This document shows positions 1 to 5,845 of a stretch of DNA of 11,198 bases, piece by piece. Each line of letters starts with the position of its first letter. Position 1 is the stretch's first letter. The DNA is from an uncultured Lachnospiraceae bacterium (GTDB taxonomy: Bacteria; Bacillota; Clostridia; Lachnospirales; Lachnospiraceae). The DNA is taken from NCBI GenBank assembly GCA_947591115.1, contig CANQCX010000045.1:1-11198 (forward strand). Reading direction: 5' to 3'. The notes beneath the pieces were generated by a model that worked only from the letters and a program-made list of their open reading frames with translations, ran no database searches and was not told the DNA's origin. The position numbers and the translations under genes were made by a program.

Positions 1-320
1 CGATCGGATTCGCTGTTCGTTCCGTTTGCAGCCTGTACTGCCAGCTCGTTCATACGCTGTAACATAGAGTGAACTTCTGTCAAAGCACCCTCAGCGGTCT
101 GTACTGCGGAGATACCATCCTGAGCATTTGCGGAAGCCTGATCCAAACCTTTGATCTGCTTTCTCATTTTCTCGGAAATTGCAAGTCCTGCTGCGTCATC
201 TGCTGCGCGGTTGATCTTGTAACCAGAAGATAACTTCTCTGTTGCCTTAGCCTGACCATTCGTTGTTACGCCTAACATTCTGTTGGCATTCATTGCCTGT
301 AAGTTGTGTTGTACTACCAT
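1..320 (-). CDS. hag: Flagellin, N-terminal part (cut by window edge)
   Basis: Filament subunit, exported through the flagellar type III apparatus. Translation from the ATG at 320 gives 106 codons before the window ends, so the rest of the gene lies to the left. The segment is a typical flagellin D0/D1 N-terminus: MVVQHNLQAMNANRML (1-16), EKLSSGYKINRAADDAAG (28-45), ISEKMRKQI (48-56), DGISAVQTAEGAL (68-80) and LQRMNELAVQ (87-96). The last segment aligns with the TLR5-contact helix of Salmonella FliC (LQRVRELAVQ). A strong AAGGAGGA ribosome site (327-334) lies 6 nt upstream. It has its own sigma-28 promoter and a leader of about 125 nt with CsrA-type hairpins. In Bacillus subtilis hag precedes flaG-fliD-fliS-fliT, whereas here it follows them. 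The symbol fliC would serve equally well. Confidence 0.96.
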   Translation of the reverse strand, partial: MVVQHNLQAMNANRMLGVTTNGQAKATEKLSSGYKINRAADDAAGLAISEKMRKQIKGLDQASANAQDGISAVQTAEGALTEVHSMLQRMNELAVQAANGTNSESD

Positions 321-324
321 AATT

Positions 325-338
325 TTTCCTCCTTGAAA
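325..338 (-). promoter_or_regulatory. CsrA-type hairpin over the flagellin Shine-Dalgarno
   Basis: On the minus strand a 4-bp stem TTTC/GAAA encloses the six-base loop AAGGAG, which is the core of the ribosome site. With its flanks it reads CAAGGAGG, a perfect match to the CsrA/RsmA consensus CANGGANG. The stem is weak, so CsrA would be needed to hold it. In B. subtilis CsrA likewise blocks the hag ribosome site. The role here is inferred from motif, placement and the csrA gene in the same cluster. Confidence 0.65.
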
Positions 339-341
339 TGT

Positions 342-361
342 TTGCAGCTTCCTTGCTGCAA
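342..361 (-). promoter_or_regulatory. CsrA-type hairpin in the flagellin leader
   Basis: A perfect 7-bp stem (TTGCAGC/GCTGCAA) has loop AAGGAA; loop and flanks give CAAGGAAG, matching CANGGANG. Its GGA lies 20 nt upstream of the first GGA of the Shine-Dalgarno, a distance suited to one CsrA dimer bridging two sites. It is the most stable of the small hairpins in this leader and resembles the upstream CsrA site (BS2) of B. subtilis hag in position. Function is inferred. Confidence 0.7.
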
Positions 362-382
362 GTGTTTTGTTGTTGTGAGTTC

Positions 383-396
383 CGGCTTCCTGACCG
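383..396 (-). promoter_or_regulatory. Possible third CsrA hairpin in the flagellin leader
   Basis: A 4-bp stem CGGT/GCCG (one U:G pair) presents loop CAGGAA. GGA is displayed as in the two downstream hairpins, but the context is TCAGGAAG, so it does not fit CANGGANG fully. A related GGA pair lies further upstream: GGAAAGCGGAA at 406-416 and GGAAGCCGGAA at 380-390 form an imperfect direct repeat with a 26-nt period. It could be a weaker CsrA site or only purine-rich leader. Confidence 0.35.
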
Positions 397-422
397 TACG
401 CTTCATTCCGCTTTCCTTCACA

Positions 423-445
423 AAGTAACAAGTTTTTACTTACTT
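423..445 (-). other. Predicted 5'-end hairpin of the flagellin mRNA
   Basis: AAGTAA (440-445 on the plus-strand scale) can pair with TTACTT (423-428), with a further short GT/AC pairing and an A-rich loop inside. The expected sigma-28 start point is at about 445, so the hairpin would sit at the extreme 5' end of the transcript, where such structures often slow decay. The stem is AT-rich and the start point is not measured. Confidence 0.3.
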
Positions 446-452
446 GCCTTAT

Positions 453-479
453 ATATCGGAGAAAACCCCCAATACTTTA
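453..479 (-). promoter_or_regulatory. Sigma-28 (SigD/FliA) promoter of flagellin
   Basis: The minus strand reads TAAA (476-479), 16 nt, then CCGATAT (453-459), matching the known sigma-D consensus TAAA-N15-GCCGATAT except T for the leading G. The predicted start is near 445, giving a leader of about 125 nt. The spacer contains GGGGG followed by TTTT, and the flgM promoter spacer has a closely similar pattern. A-tracts lie immediately upstream and could act as an UP element. Confidence 0.85.
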
Positions 480-483
480 TAGC

Positions 484-511
484 AAAAAAAGAAATTTTTA
501 TTTCTTTTTTT
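484..511 (-). terminator. AT-only hairpin between fliT-like gene and flagellin promoter
   Basis: A perfect 12-bp inverted repeat (AAAAAAAGAAAT / ATTTCTTTTTTT) has a 4-nt loop and ends in a run of seven T. It lies 22 nt past the fliT-like stop codon and just upstream of the flagellin -35 element. It may be a weak intrinsic terminator, but only one base pair is G:C, so much read-through is likely. The same A/T tracts could instead serve as an upstream promoter element. Confidence 0.4.
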
Positions 512-533
512 TCTATACGGTGCAATACATGGA

Positions 534-1010
534 TCACTTCTTGTTATCCATAAACTGCGGGTCGATTACGTTTAACTGCATCATATTCTTATAATACTGC
601 GCAGTCGCCCTGCTGTTGGCGCGTATCTCCCTTGCCTGACGCTTTATGCGGCTGAACTTCTGAGTCATCAGCTCCTTATTCCGCGCCTCCTGCGCCTGAA
701 TCTGCACGCTCTTGTCGGTAATGGAGCGGATCGCCTCCTGAAGACTCCGTATCTGTGCCTGATACCGCTCTTTGTTTTCGGAAAGCTCTTCCTTTACACG
801 CGCATAAAGCTTCTCAAATCCGCTGTCCAGATGCTCCATCTGCTCGATCAAAGCGGCCTTATCCTCTACCGTCTTGTCGAAATCCTCTACCGGACTCTCC
901 GGATTCTCCAATTGTTCCTTCTGCAGATCATCCAGACGGATGATCGCATCCAGCACCTGCTCTTTTTTCTGCAGGCTTTGCAACATAATATCAATATAAG
1001 TTTCCGGCAT
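534..1010 (-). CDS. fliT: FliT-like flagellar export chaperone
   Basis: A predicted 158-residue, almost wholly helical and highly charged protein, last in the flaG-fliD-fliS group. FliT proteins are small helical chaperones that keep the cap protein FliD export-competent. Sequence identity to named FliT proteins is not obvious by eye; the call rests on position after fliD-fliS (as in B. subtilis), size and coiled-coil character (heptad-like stretch at about residues 50-130, e.g. LSENKERYQAQIRSL). I chose the ATG at 1010 (MPETYIDIML) because AGGAG lies 5 nt before it, just past the fliS stop; the longer open frame to 1076 runs back into fliS and has no ribosome site. An unrelated FlgN-type coiled-coil chaperone is the main alternative. 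Confidence 0.6.
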   Translation of the reverse strand: MPETYIDIMLQSLQKKEQVLDAIIRLDDLQKEQLENPESPVEDFDKTVEDKAALIEQMEHLDSGFEKLYARVKEELSENKERYQAQIRSLQEAIRSITDKSVQIQAQEARNKELMTQKFSRIKRQAREIRANSRATAQYYKNMMQLNVIDPQFMDNKK

Positions 1011-1018
1011 AAACTCTC

Positions 1019-1417
1019 CTATGAAACCTGAGTAGCGCGATCGCCATTCTGGCTGAGCTGCATGACTTCTTTCCATGTGTCACGCATCGTCCGCAGATGC
1101 TTCAGCACTTCCTCAAGAATTTCCGCATCTTTTTTCAGGTTCGCTTCTCTCAAGCGGCTGATAAGATAAGTATATACCCTGTCAAACTCCTTTGCAACCG
1201 GATATTTATGATCCAGAGAAGCCTGAAATTCAATGATGATCCGTTCGGTTTTCATGATATTATTATGTGCTTTTTCAATGTCGTTTTTTTCTATTGCGGC
1301 AATCGCAATATTGCAGAACTTAATCGCTCCGTCGTACAGCATAAGCGTCAGCTCCGCTGGCGATGCAGTCAATATTTTGCTGTTGTTATACGCTGCATAT
1401 GCTTGTCGTTGCATCAT
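1019..1417 (-). CDS. fliS: Flagellar export chaperone FliS
   Basis: FliS binds the disordered C-terminus of flagellin in the cytosol and prevents early polymerisation before export. The 132-residue product has the family's usual length and pattern: QAYAAYNNSKILTASPAELTLMLYDGAIKFC (about 5-35), a helical middle and a KEVMQLSQ-type end. GGAGGGG (1425-1431) lies 7 nt before the first of two adjacent ATGs (1417 and 1414). It starts 36 nt after fliD and ends 8 nt before the fliT-like start, so the genes are probably co-translated. In B. subtilis FliS also feeds into the FliW-CsrA switch by helping flagellin bind FliW; the same link is plausible here. Confidence 0.95.
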   Translation of the reverse strand: MMQRQAYAAYNNSKILTASPAELTLMLYDGAIKFCNIAIAAIEKNDIEKAHNNIMKTERIIIEFQASLDHKYPVAKEFDRVYTYLISRLREANLKKDAEILEEVLKHLRTMRDTWKEVMQLSQNGDRATQVS

Positions 1418-1453
1418 GGAACATCCCCTCCATTTCTATCTGCACGCCCCGAT

Positions 1454-3001
1454 CTATTGACCGAACAGGGAAGTTAACGAGCTCGTCTGGCTCTGCAGAG
1501 TTGCAAGCGCACTCTCCATTGCCGAGAATTTCTTGTAGTAATATTCCTCTTTATCAGATACCTTTTTATCCCAGTTTTTGATTAAAGATGCATAACTCTT
1601 GTACTGCCGATCCAGCTCTTTGTCATTGTAGACTTTATATGCGGAGCTTAAATCCGTAGACTTCATCTTTTCGTCGATCGCGCTATACAGATTGGAAGTC
1701 AGCTGGCGCATAAACTCGATCAGCGTGTCCGGATCATTGTTGATGGCTGCCATCAGTTTATCCGGATTGCTGGAAGTATTGGTGTCGTCTCCGTCGCCGT
1801 CGATATGGAATGCATTAAATTCATTCTTCGGCGCATTCAGATACCCCAGCGTGTGGATTCCAAAGCTGGAAAGACTGTAACTCTTGCCGTCGATCTCTAC
1901 CGATGACGCCATTGCGTTTATCATGGAGGACATCACGCTGTCCAGCGTCGAGTCGCGGCGGAGCAGGGAATCTTTAATCTTCGTTTCCCATTTCTCGATC
2001 TCCGTATCGGACATCGCGTCTTTTTCCTCGTCGGTCAGCGGCTCATAGTCTCTTGCGGAATCCGCATTGTAGAGCTTCGTGATCTCATTGATGACGTTAT
2101 TGTATTCCGTCAGGAAATCTTTGATCTTGTCGTAGATCGCCTGCGTATCGGTGGAGGTCGTCAATGTAACGGCATTGTCGTCTCCCTCTCCGGTAACGCC
2201 CTGCGCCGTAATGGTCAGTCCGTTAATGTCAAAGCTGTTGGTGCTGCTGGTATACTCTACCCCGTTTAAGAGGATCTTCGCATCCTGTCCTTTGAGCTTG
2301 GTTGCCTTGTCTCCGAATTTATTCTCCTCGGTATTTAAGCCAAGCACGCTCAATGCCTTTAAGGAATCTTCATCATCGGCTGCCGCGGTAATTTCAAAAT
2401 CCGATGCCGCGCCCGATTCTTTTGCACTGATATAAAACCGGTTGTTGTTGGTGTCAAAATTCGCGTTCAGTCCCGCTTCTTTGAGTTTGGCAACCATCTC
2501 GTTTAAAGTGGTTCCTCGATCAAATGAGATCGCGGTCGTTTTTACCGTACCGTCCGCATTCTTGGTCTTTACCTTAAAGTTTGCAGCGTTTCCGTCATAT
2601 CCCAGCTCTCTCAAGCGAGTGTCAAGCGGATCCTTTTTTTCATCCGTTGTTTTCGGCATATTGACTTTTCCGCCGGTCATATAGCCGGTTTCCGCAGTCG
2701 CAAGCACGTTCAGCTTCTGGGAACCGTTGACCGCATTTCCCGATGCGGTAACCGTCGCTTTGGTCGAATCCGACGAAGTCGCTTTTTTTGCGGAATAGCC
2801 GCTTGAAAAACGCAGACTGTCCAGACTGGTATATAAGCTGTAAATCTTGGTGTTCAGATTCTGCCAGATCTCCTGCTTCCATGAGATCTTGGTCTGTTCT
2901 TTGGTATATTTTACTGATTTTTGACTATAGGCCGATACCAGTTCCTGAACGATCGCATCCGTATCCAGTCCCGATACCAAACCTGATACACGCATTGCCA
3001 T
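1454..3001 (-). CDS. fliD: Flagellar filament capping protein FliD (HAP2)
   Basis: FliD forms the cap at the filament tip that folds incoming flagellin; it is secreted and extracellular. The 515-residue product has the FliD N-terminal domain (RVSGLVSGLDTDAIVQELV, about 4-22, followed by helices to about 80), a variable surface-exposed middle, and the C-terminal D0/D1 part from about 280 (IKDFLTEYNNVINEI) to the end (ALATLQSQTSSLTSLFGQ). Length is in the normal range. AGGAGGAG (3008-3015) lies 6 nt before the ATG at 3001; a second in-frame ATG two codons later is less well spaced. It follows flaG after 27 nt. Confidence 0.96.
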   Translation of the reverse strand: MAMRVSGLVSGLDTDAIVQELVSAYSQKSVKYTKEQTKISWKQEIWQNLNTKIYSLYTSLDSLRFSSGYSAKKATSSDSTKATVTASGNAVNGSQKLNVLATAETGYMTGGKVNMPKTTDEKKDPLDTRLRELGYDGNAANFKVKTKNADGTVKTTAISFDRGTTLNEMVAKLKEAGLNANFDTNNNRFYISAKESGAASDFEITAAADDEDSLKALSVLGLNTEENKFGDKATKLKGQDAKILLNGVEYTSSTNSFDINGLTITAQGVTGEGDDNAVTLTTSTDTQAIYDKIKDFLTEYNNVINEITKLYNADSARDYEPLTDEEKDAMSDTEIEKWETKIKDSLLRRDSTLDSVMSSMINAMASSVEIDGKSYSLSSFGIHTLGYLNAPKNEFNAFHIDGDGDDTNTSSNPDKLMAAINNDPDTLIEFMRQLTSNLYSAIDEKMKSTDLSSAYKVYNDKELDRQYKSYASLIKNWDKKVSDKEEYYYKKFSAMESALATLQSQTSSLTSLFGQ

Positions 3002-3028
3002 ATCAATCTCCTCCTGTCTCCGCTCTTA

Positions 3029-3454
3029 CTATCGCTTCTCGTCAACCATCAGACCTGCCATTTCCCAGACCTTTGCGATCATATCTAAGGTTTTCTCCGG
3101 TGGGAGCTCCTTAATGACCTTCTTGGTTGACTTATCCACAATCTTGATCGTAACGCGATTGGTCGCCTCATGGATTCCGAAAATTGCTTCTGAATTATTC
3201 GCTTTCTTGTTAATATCCTCAACCGCTTTCTTGATCTGCGCGTTCTGCTGCTCTGTCGTCGTTTCGCCGTTTCCTTCCGGATTCTCTCCTGCCGCCTGCT
3301 TCGTATTCAGCGCAACGGTGTCCTTTGCAAGCTGATCTGATGTTACGGCATTCTGAGACGCTTCTACTTTCGGTTGAGATTCTGTTCGGATCTCGGCGGT
3401 TGACGCACTTCCCTGATATGCCAAACCCGCGCCTTTAATTGCCTCAATTGTCAT
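3029..3454 (-). CDS. flaG: FlaG family flagellar protein
   Basis: FlaG proteins influence filament length; the mechanism is not well known. The 141-residue product has a low-complexity N-terminal half rich in Q, T and E and a conserved C-terminal FlaG domain (about 72-141) with IKKAVEDIN, NRVTIKIVD and the hallmark ELPPEKTLDMIAKVWEMAG. An in-frame ATG at 3469 would add five residues, but it sits inside the GGAGGTG ribosome site (3461-3467), so the ATG at 3454 (MTIEAIKG) with 6-nt spacing is preferred. It is first in a flaG-fliD-fliS-fliT unit with its own sigma-28 promoter. A further CANGGANG match (CAGGGAAG, 3408-3415) lies about 40 nt inside the gene, without a clear hairpin. Confidence 0.92.
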   Translation of the reverse strand: MTIEAIKGAGLAYQGSASTAEIRTESQPKVEASQNAVTSDQLAKDTVALNTKQAAGENPEGNGETTTEQQNAQIKKAVEDINKKANNSEAIFGIHEATNRVTIKIVDKSTKKVIKELPPEKTLDMIAKVWEMAGLMVDEKR

Positions 3455-3459
3455 CCTAT

Positions 3460-3473
3460 CCACCTCCATGTGA
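3460..3473 (-). promoter_or_regulatory. CsrA-type hairpin over the flaG Shine-Dalgarno
   Basis: The minus strand has stem TCAC/GTGG (three Watson-Crick pairs plus one T:G) enclosing loop ATGGAG. The core ACATGGAGGT fits the RsmA/CsrA consensus A/U-CANGGANG-U/A exactly. GGAG in the loop and GTG in the stem together form the flaG ribosome site, so a bound CsrA would prevent initiation. Inferred from motif and position. Confidence 0.6.
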
Positions 3474-3508
3474 TTTTTATCAACAATCTCTAAGTTCTCT
3501 ATACCTAT

Positions 3509-3535
3509 TTATCGGTTTTCCCTTGCGAAAAATTA
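3509..3535 (-). promoter_or_regulatory. Sigma-28 promoter of flaG-fliD-fliS-fliT
   Basis: In the 106-nt gap between csrA and flaG the minus strand reads TAAT (3532-3535), 16 nt, CCGATAA (3509-3515). The -10 element is a full match to the sigma-28 core; the -35 has one mismatch to TAAA. Spacing equals that of the flgM and flagellin promoters. The predicted start near 3502 gives a leader of about 48 nt. Confidence 0.7.
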
Positions 3536-3560
3536 ACATCCATTTGCAAAAAATGCAAAA

Positions 3561-3779
3561 TTATCCCATAAAATTTTTCAGCATATCGATCGCCTCCGCG
3601 TGGATGGCTTCTTCGTTCTCTTTCTGGATCTGCAGATAGACCTCCTTCCGGTAGATCGGGACGTCCTTCGGGGCGGAAATGCCGATCTTGATCTGATCTC
3701 CGCGTATTTCCAGAATCGTAACTTCAATATTGTTGTTGATGACGAGTGCTTCGCCTTTTTTTCTCGTTAATGCCAGCAT
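3561..3779 (-). CDS. csrA: Translational regulator CsrA
   Basis: A homodimeric RNA-binding protein that represses translation by binding GGA hairpins in mRNA leaders. The 72-residue product is a typical CsrA: MLALTRKKGEALVI (1-14), GDQIKIGISAPKDVPIYRKEVYL (27-49). RNA-contact residues L4, R6 and R44 are present, and N55 is kept, the residue shown in B. subtilis to be needed for the FliW interaction. The start lies 2 nt after the fliW stop; its ribosome site (GGGTGAG) is within the fliW end, so the two are probably translationally coupled. The only hairpin after its stop (3543-3559) lacks a T-tail, so transcripts may continue into flaG. Likely targets are the flagellin leader and perhaps flaG, flgL and flgM. 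Confidence 0.97.
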   Translation of the reverse strand: MLALTRKKGEALVINNNIEVTILEIRGDQIKIGISAPKDVPIYRKEVYLQIQKENEEAIHAEAIDMLKNFMG

Positions 3780-3781
3780 TC

Positions 3782-4246
3782 CTACTCACCCGCCTTTTCT
3801 TTTTTTCCTTTTAGAACGTCATATACCCTGAATTTTACCGGATAGTCGTCCTCCACGATAAGCTGTACCCCCTTGCGGTTCTCGCGGTTAATGACGATCG
3901 GCGCTTTCAGATTGACCGAAAAATCCTCGATCCGTTTCGGTACGGTTACCGTTACCAGCAGATAGGTATTCTCCGGCGTCAGCTCTCCGAGCGGCGCTAC
4001 GATTTCTTCACTGACATTTGGATTGTAATCTTCTTTTACCACATCCGGCATCATAACCGGAAATGCAATGTCCGTATCGTCCATCGACTGCAGCCACATG
4101 ATGGAAGACCGCTTCTGCTCCTTTTCTTCGTCGTATATGAGTGCGAAACGGTTCAGATCCGGAAATCCGATCATGCCCCGTTCCAGCGTGATGATCTTGT
4201 CGTCCGCAATGTCAATCGTTCCAAATAATCTTGTTTCTGCTTTCAT
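3782..4246 (-). CDS. fliW: Flagellar assembly factor FliW
   Basis: FliW binds either CsrA (relieving repression of flagellin translation) or free flagellin, so translation matches export. The 154-residue product has the family motifs GMIGFPDLNRFALI (24-37), SMDDTDIAFPVM (54-65), VTVPKRIEDFSVNLKAPIVIN (100-120) and RKGVQLI (124-130). Length is normal. GGGAGGAG lies about 6 nt before the ATG at 4246. The gene sits between flgL (30 nt before) and csrA (2 nt after), the same order as in B. subtilis except that the yviE gene found there between flgL and fliW is absent. Confidence 0.96.
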   Translation of the reverse strand: MKAETRLFGTIDIADDKIITLERGMIGFPDLNRFALIYDEEKEQKRSSIMWLQSMDDTDIAFPVMMPDVVKEDYNPNVSEEIVAPLGELTPENTYLLVTVTVPKRIEDFSVNLKAPIVINRENRKGVQLIVEDDYPVKFRVYDVLKGKKEKAGE

Positions 4247-4276
4247 CGTATTCTCCTCCCGCTTTTTTGAATCCTT

Positions 4277-5752
4277 TTATAAGTAGTCTAAAAGCGTAGT
4301 TTTTCCGACCTGCCCTGCTGCCGTAAGGCTGGAGGTATACGCATTGTAAGCTGCATAAAAGTCAATGATGATATCCGAAATATCACGATCTTCATTCTGG
4401 GACTTCAATTCATCAATGGTCGTCTGCTGGTTTTCCACACGCGTCTGCGTCAGCGCCAGACGGTCTTCCATGCTTCCGATATTTGTGATCGCGATATTGA
4501 CGTCTTCCAGATAATCGTCAAAGTTCGTAATATACTGACCGTAGGTTTTCTGCAGATTGTCGTCCGCATAATCCATTTCTTTCTTTGCCGCGTCCAGATA
4601 AGTCTGAAGCGTCTTCTGGTCTTCTTCGCCGGCATACTGGGAAAGGCTCATCATTTCTTCCAGCTCCGCAACCTTATCGTGCGCATCGATCGCTTTTTGC
4701 ACAATGTCGATCATCTCATCGACATCTCTGGCGATACTGGTATCAAATACATCCCCCGCCTGCGTATTGACGGTCAGGGAGGTGTTGTTTGCAATGACAA
4801 AGTTGATCGCCTGATCTTCTTTGGTATATTCGATCGGATTAGCCGGATCGCTGATGTCGGTACAGTCGTAATAATACTCCGGCCGAACCTCGCCTTTGTC
4901 AAATCCCTGTTTGGTATACGTGAGCTGAATGCTTCCATGTCCGCTTTTAATGGCGTCGGAGATATTCTTTCCAAGCACGAATTCTCCGGAATCCTTTAAA
5001 AAGACGATCTCATTGTCGCCGACCGTTTTGATCCCGTCCGCGCTTGCCTGCTCCCATGCTTCCTCGCTGTCATAAGTCGTAAACGTGGTGTTCGCCTGAT
5101 CGTCCGGTTCATAAGTAAAGCTGTCAATTGATGCGATTCCGCCATATGCCAGACGGACGCGGTCATAATAGCTGACGCCTACCTCCGTTGTGCATTCCGC
5201 AGACGTGTCGGTCGGAACTTCTACATTGCCGGAATAATAACGATGCTCCTGAATATCCGTATAGTCAAATTTCTGCTCGATCTGATAGGTGGTATCGAGT
5301 TCATCGGAATTAAACGTCAGATTGGAGGAAGTGCGGTAACCGGTAAATACGGTTCTTCCGGCGTAATCAGCGTTTCCTTCCGTATAGATCTGATCCCGCA
5401 GCGCCGTCAAGGATTTTAAGATGGTGTTGCGGTCTTCCGCTGTCAGCGTATCGGTGGAACCGTTCACGCACTGCGTACGGATATCGGTCAGCAGCGTCTT
5501 CATATTGGACAGCGCCGTTTCCGTTACATCCAGCCATGCATAGGCATCCGGAATGTTATTGTCCACCCACTGGTTGATATGGCTCAACGTCGTGCCAAGA
5601 CGCAGCGAACGGATCGCAACGACCGGATCTTCCGACGCCCGCGTAATTTTCTTCTGCGTCGTCATCTGCGTGTTGTACTTATCCACATACGTCTTGTTGG
5701 AGTTGATATTGTTTTTGGTATTGCTTGTGATCATATTATTGGTAACGCGCAT
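4277..5752 (-). CDS. flgL: Hook-filament junction protein FlgL (HAP3), enlarged
   Basis: FlgL joins the FlgK ring to the first flagellin turn. The 491-residue product opens with MRVTNNMITSNTKNNINSN and KITRASEDPVVAIRSLRLG (flagellin-like D0/D1, about 1-140) and ends with the matching C-terminal helices MEDRLALTQTRVENQQTTI and IIDFYAAYNAYTSSLTAAG. Many FlgL proteins have about 300 residues; the extra length is a central, acidic, probably surface-exposed region (about 145-400). The ATG at 5752 has AGGAGG 5 nt upstream. The 80-nt gap after flgK copy 2 holds a candidate sigma-28 promoter and two CsrA-type motifs. Confidence 0.94.
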   Translation of the reverse strand: MRVTNNMITSNTKNNINSNKTYVDKYNTQMTTQKKITRASEDPVVAIRSLRLGTTLSHINQWVDNNIPDAYAWLDVTETALSNMKTLLTDIRTQCVNGSTDTLTAEDRNTILKSLTALRDQIYTEGNADYAGRTVFTGYRTSSNLTFNSDELDTTYQIEQKFDYTDIQEHRYYSGNVEVPTDTSAECTTEVGVSYYDRVRLAYGGIASIDSFTYEPDDQANTTFTTYDSEEAWEQASADGIKTVGDNEIVFLKDSGEFVLGKNISDAIKSGHGSIQLTYTKQGFDKGEVRPEYYYDCTDISDPANPIEYTKEDQAINFVIANNTSLTVNTQAGDVFDTSIARDVDEMIDIVQKAIDAHDKVAELEEMMSLSQYAGEEDQKTLQTYLDAAKKEMDYADDNLQKTYGQYITNFDDYLEDVNIAITNIGSMEDRLALTQTRVENQQTTIDELKSQNEDRDISDIIIDFYAAYNAYTSSLTAAGQVGKTTLLDYL

Positions 5753-5773
5753 ATTTTCCTCCTATGGCTGCCA

Positions 5774-5781
5774 CGTCCCTG
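5774..5781 (-). promoter_or_regulatory. CsrA motif in the flgL leader, proximal copy
   Basis: The minus strand reads ACAGGGACGT with CAGGGACG at its core, a perfect CANGGANG and close to the SELEX consensus RUACARGGAUGU (10 of 12 when extended to AAACAGGGACGT). Only a 2-bp AC/GT stem flanks the AGGGAC loop. It lies 21 nt upstream of the flgL start and is the second copy of an 8-bp direct repeat. Confidence 0.5.
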
Positions 5782-5791
5782 TTTGATTTTC

Positions 5792-5805
5792 ATCCGTCCC
5801 TGGAT
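5792..5805 (-). promoter_or_regulatory. CsrA-type hairpin in the flgL leader, distal copy
   Basis: A 4-bp stem ATCC/GGAT encloses loop AGGGAC; loop and flanks give CAGGGACG, identical to the proximal copy and a perfect CANGGANG. The two copies are 21 nt apart, suitable for a single CsrA dimer binding both. This duplicated motif is in an intergenic gap free of coding constraint. Function is inferred. Confidence 0.55.
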
Positions 5806-5818
5806 CTGCTTATTTTAT

Positions 5819-5845
5819 ATATCGGTATTTTTTTAGGTTACTCCA
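5819..5845 (-). promoter_or_regulatory. Candidate sigma-28 promoter before flgL
   Basis: CCGATAT (5819-5825) is a perfect sigma-28 -10 core lying in the flgK-flgL gap. At the 16-nt spacing used by the other promoters here the -35 would be TGGA (5842-5845), only two of four matches to TAAA, and it lies within the last codons of flgK copy 2. Weak or vestigial promoter, or chance; flgL would otherwise be served by read-through from flgM. Confidence 0.35.

Noticed and set aside
338..553. Plus-strand open frame across the flagellin leader
   Set aside because: It overlaps the flagellin promoter and leader, has no ribosome site and a composition unlike a protein.
1011..1076. Longer start for the fliT-like gene giving a 180-residue protein
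   Set aside because: This segment is the 3' end of fliS in another frame and has no ribosome site; AGGAG correctly precedes the ATG at 1010.
2876..2883. CANGGANG matches inside coding sequence (also near 4465, 4932, 6499 and 10040)
   Set aside because: They lie within genes, mostly arise from common codon pairs such as ATG GAA, and are far from start sites; treated as background.
3455..3469. Upstream ATG of flaG at 3469
   Set aside because: It overlaps the GGAGGTG ribosome site that serves the ATG at 3454.
3543..3559. Hairpin TTTGCA/TGCAAA just after csrA as a terminator
   Set aside because: On the minus strand no T-run follows the stem, and the stem is short and AT-rich; transcription probably continues into flaG.
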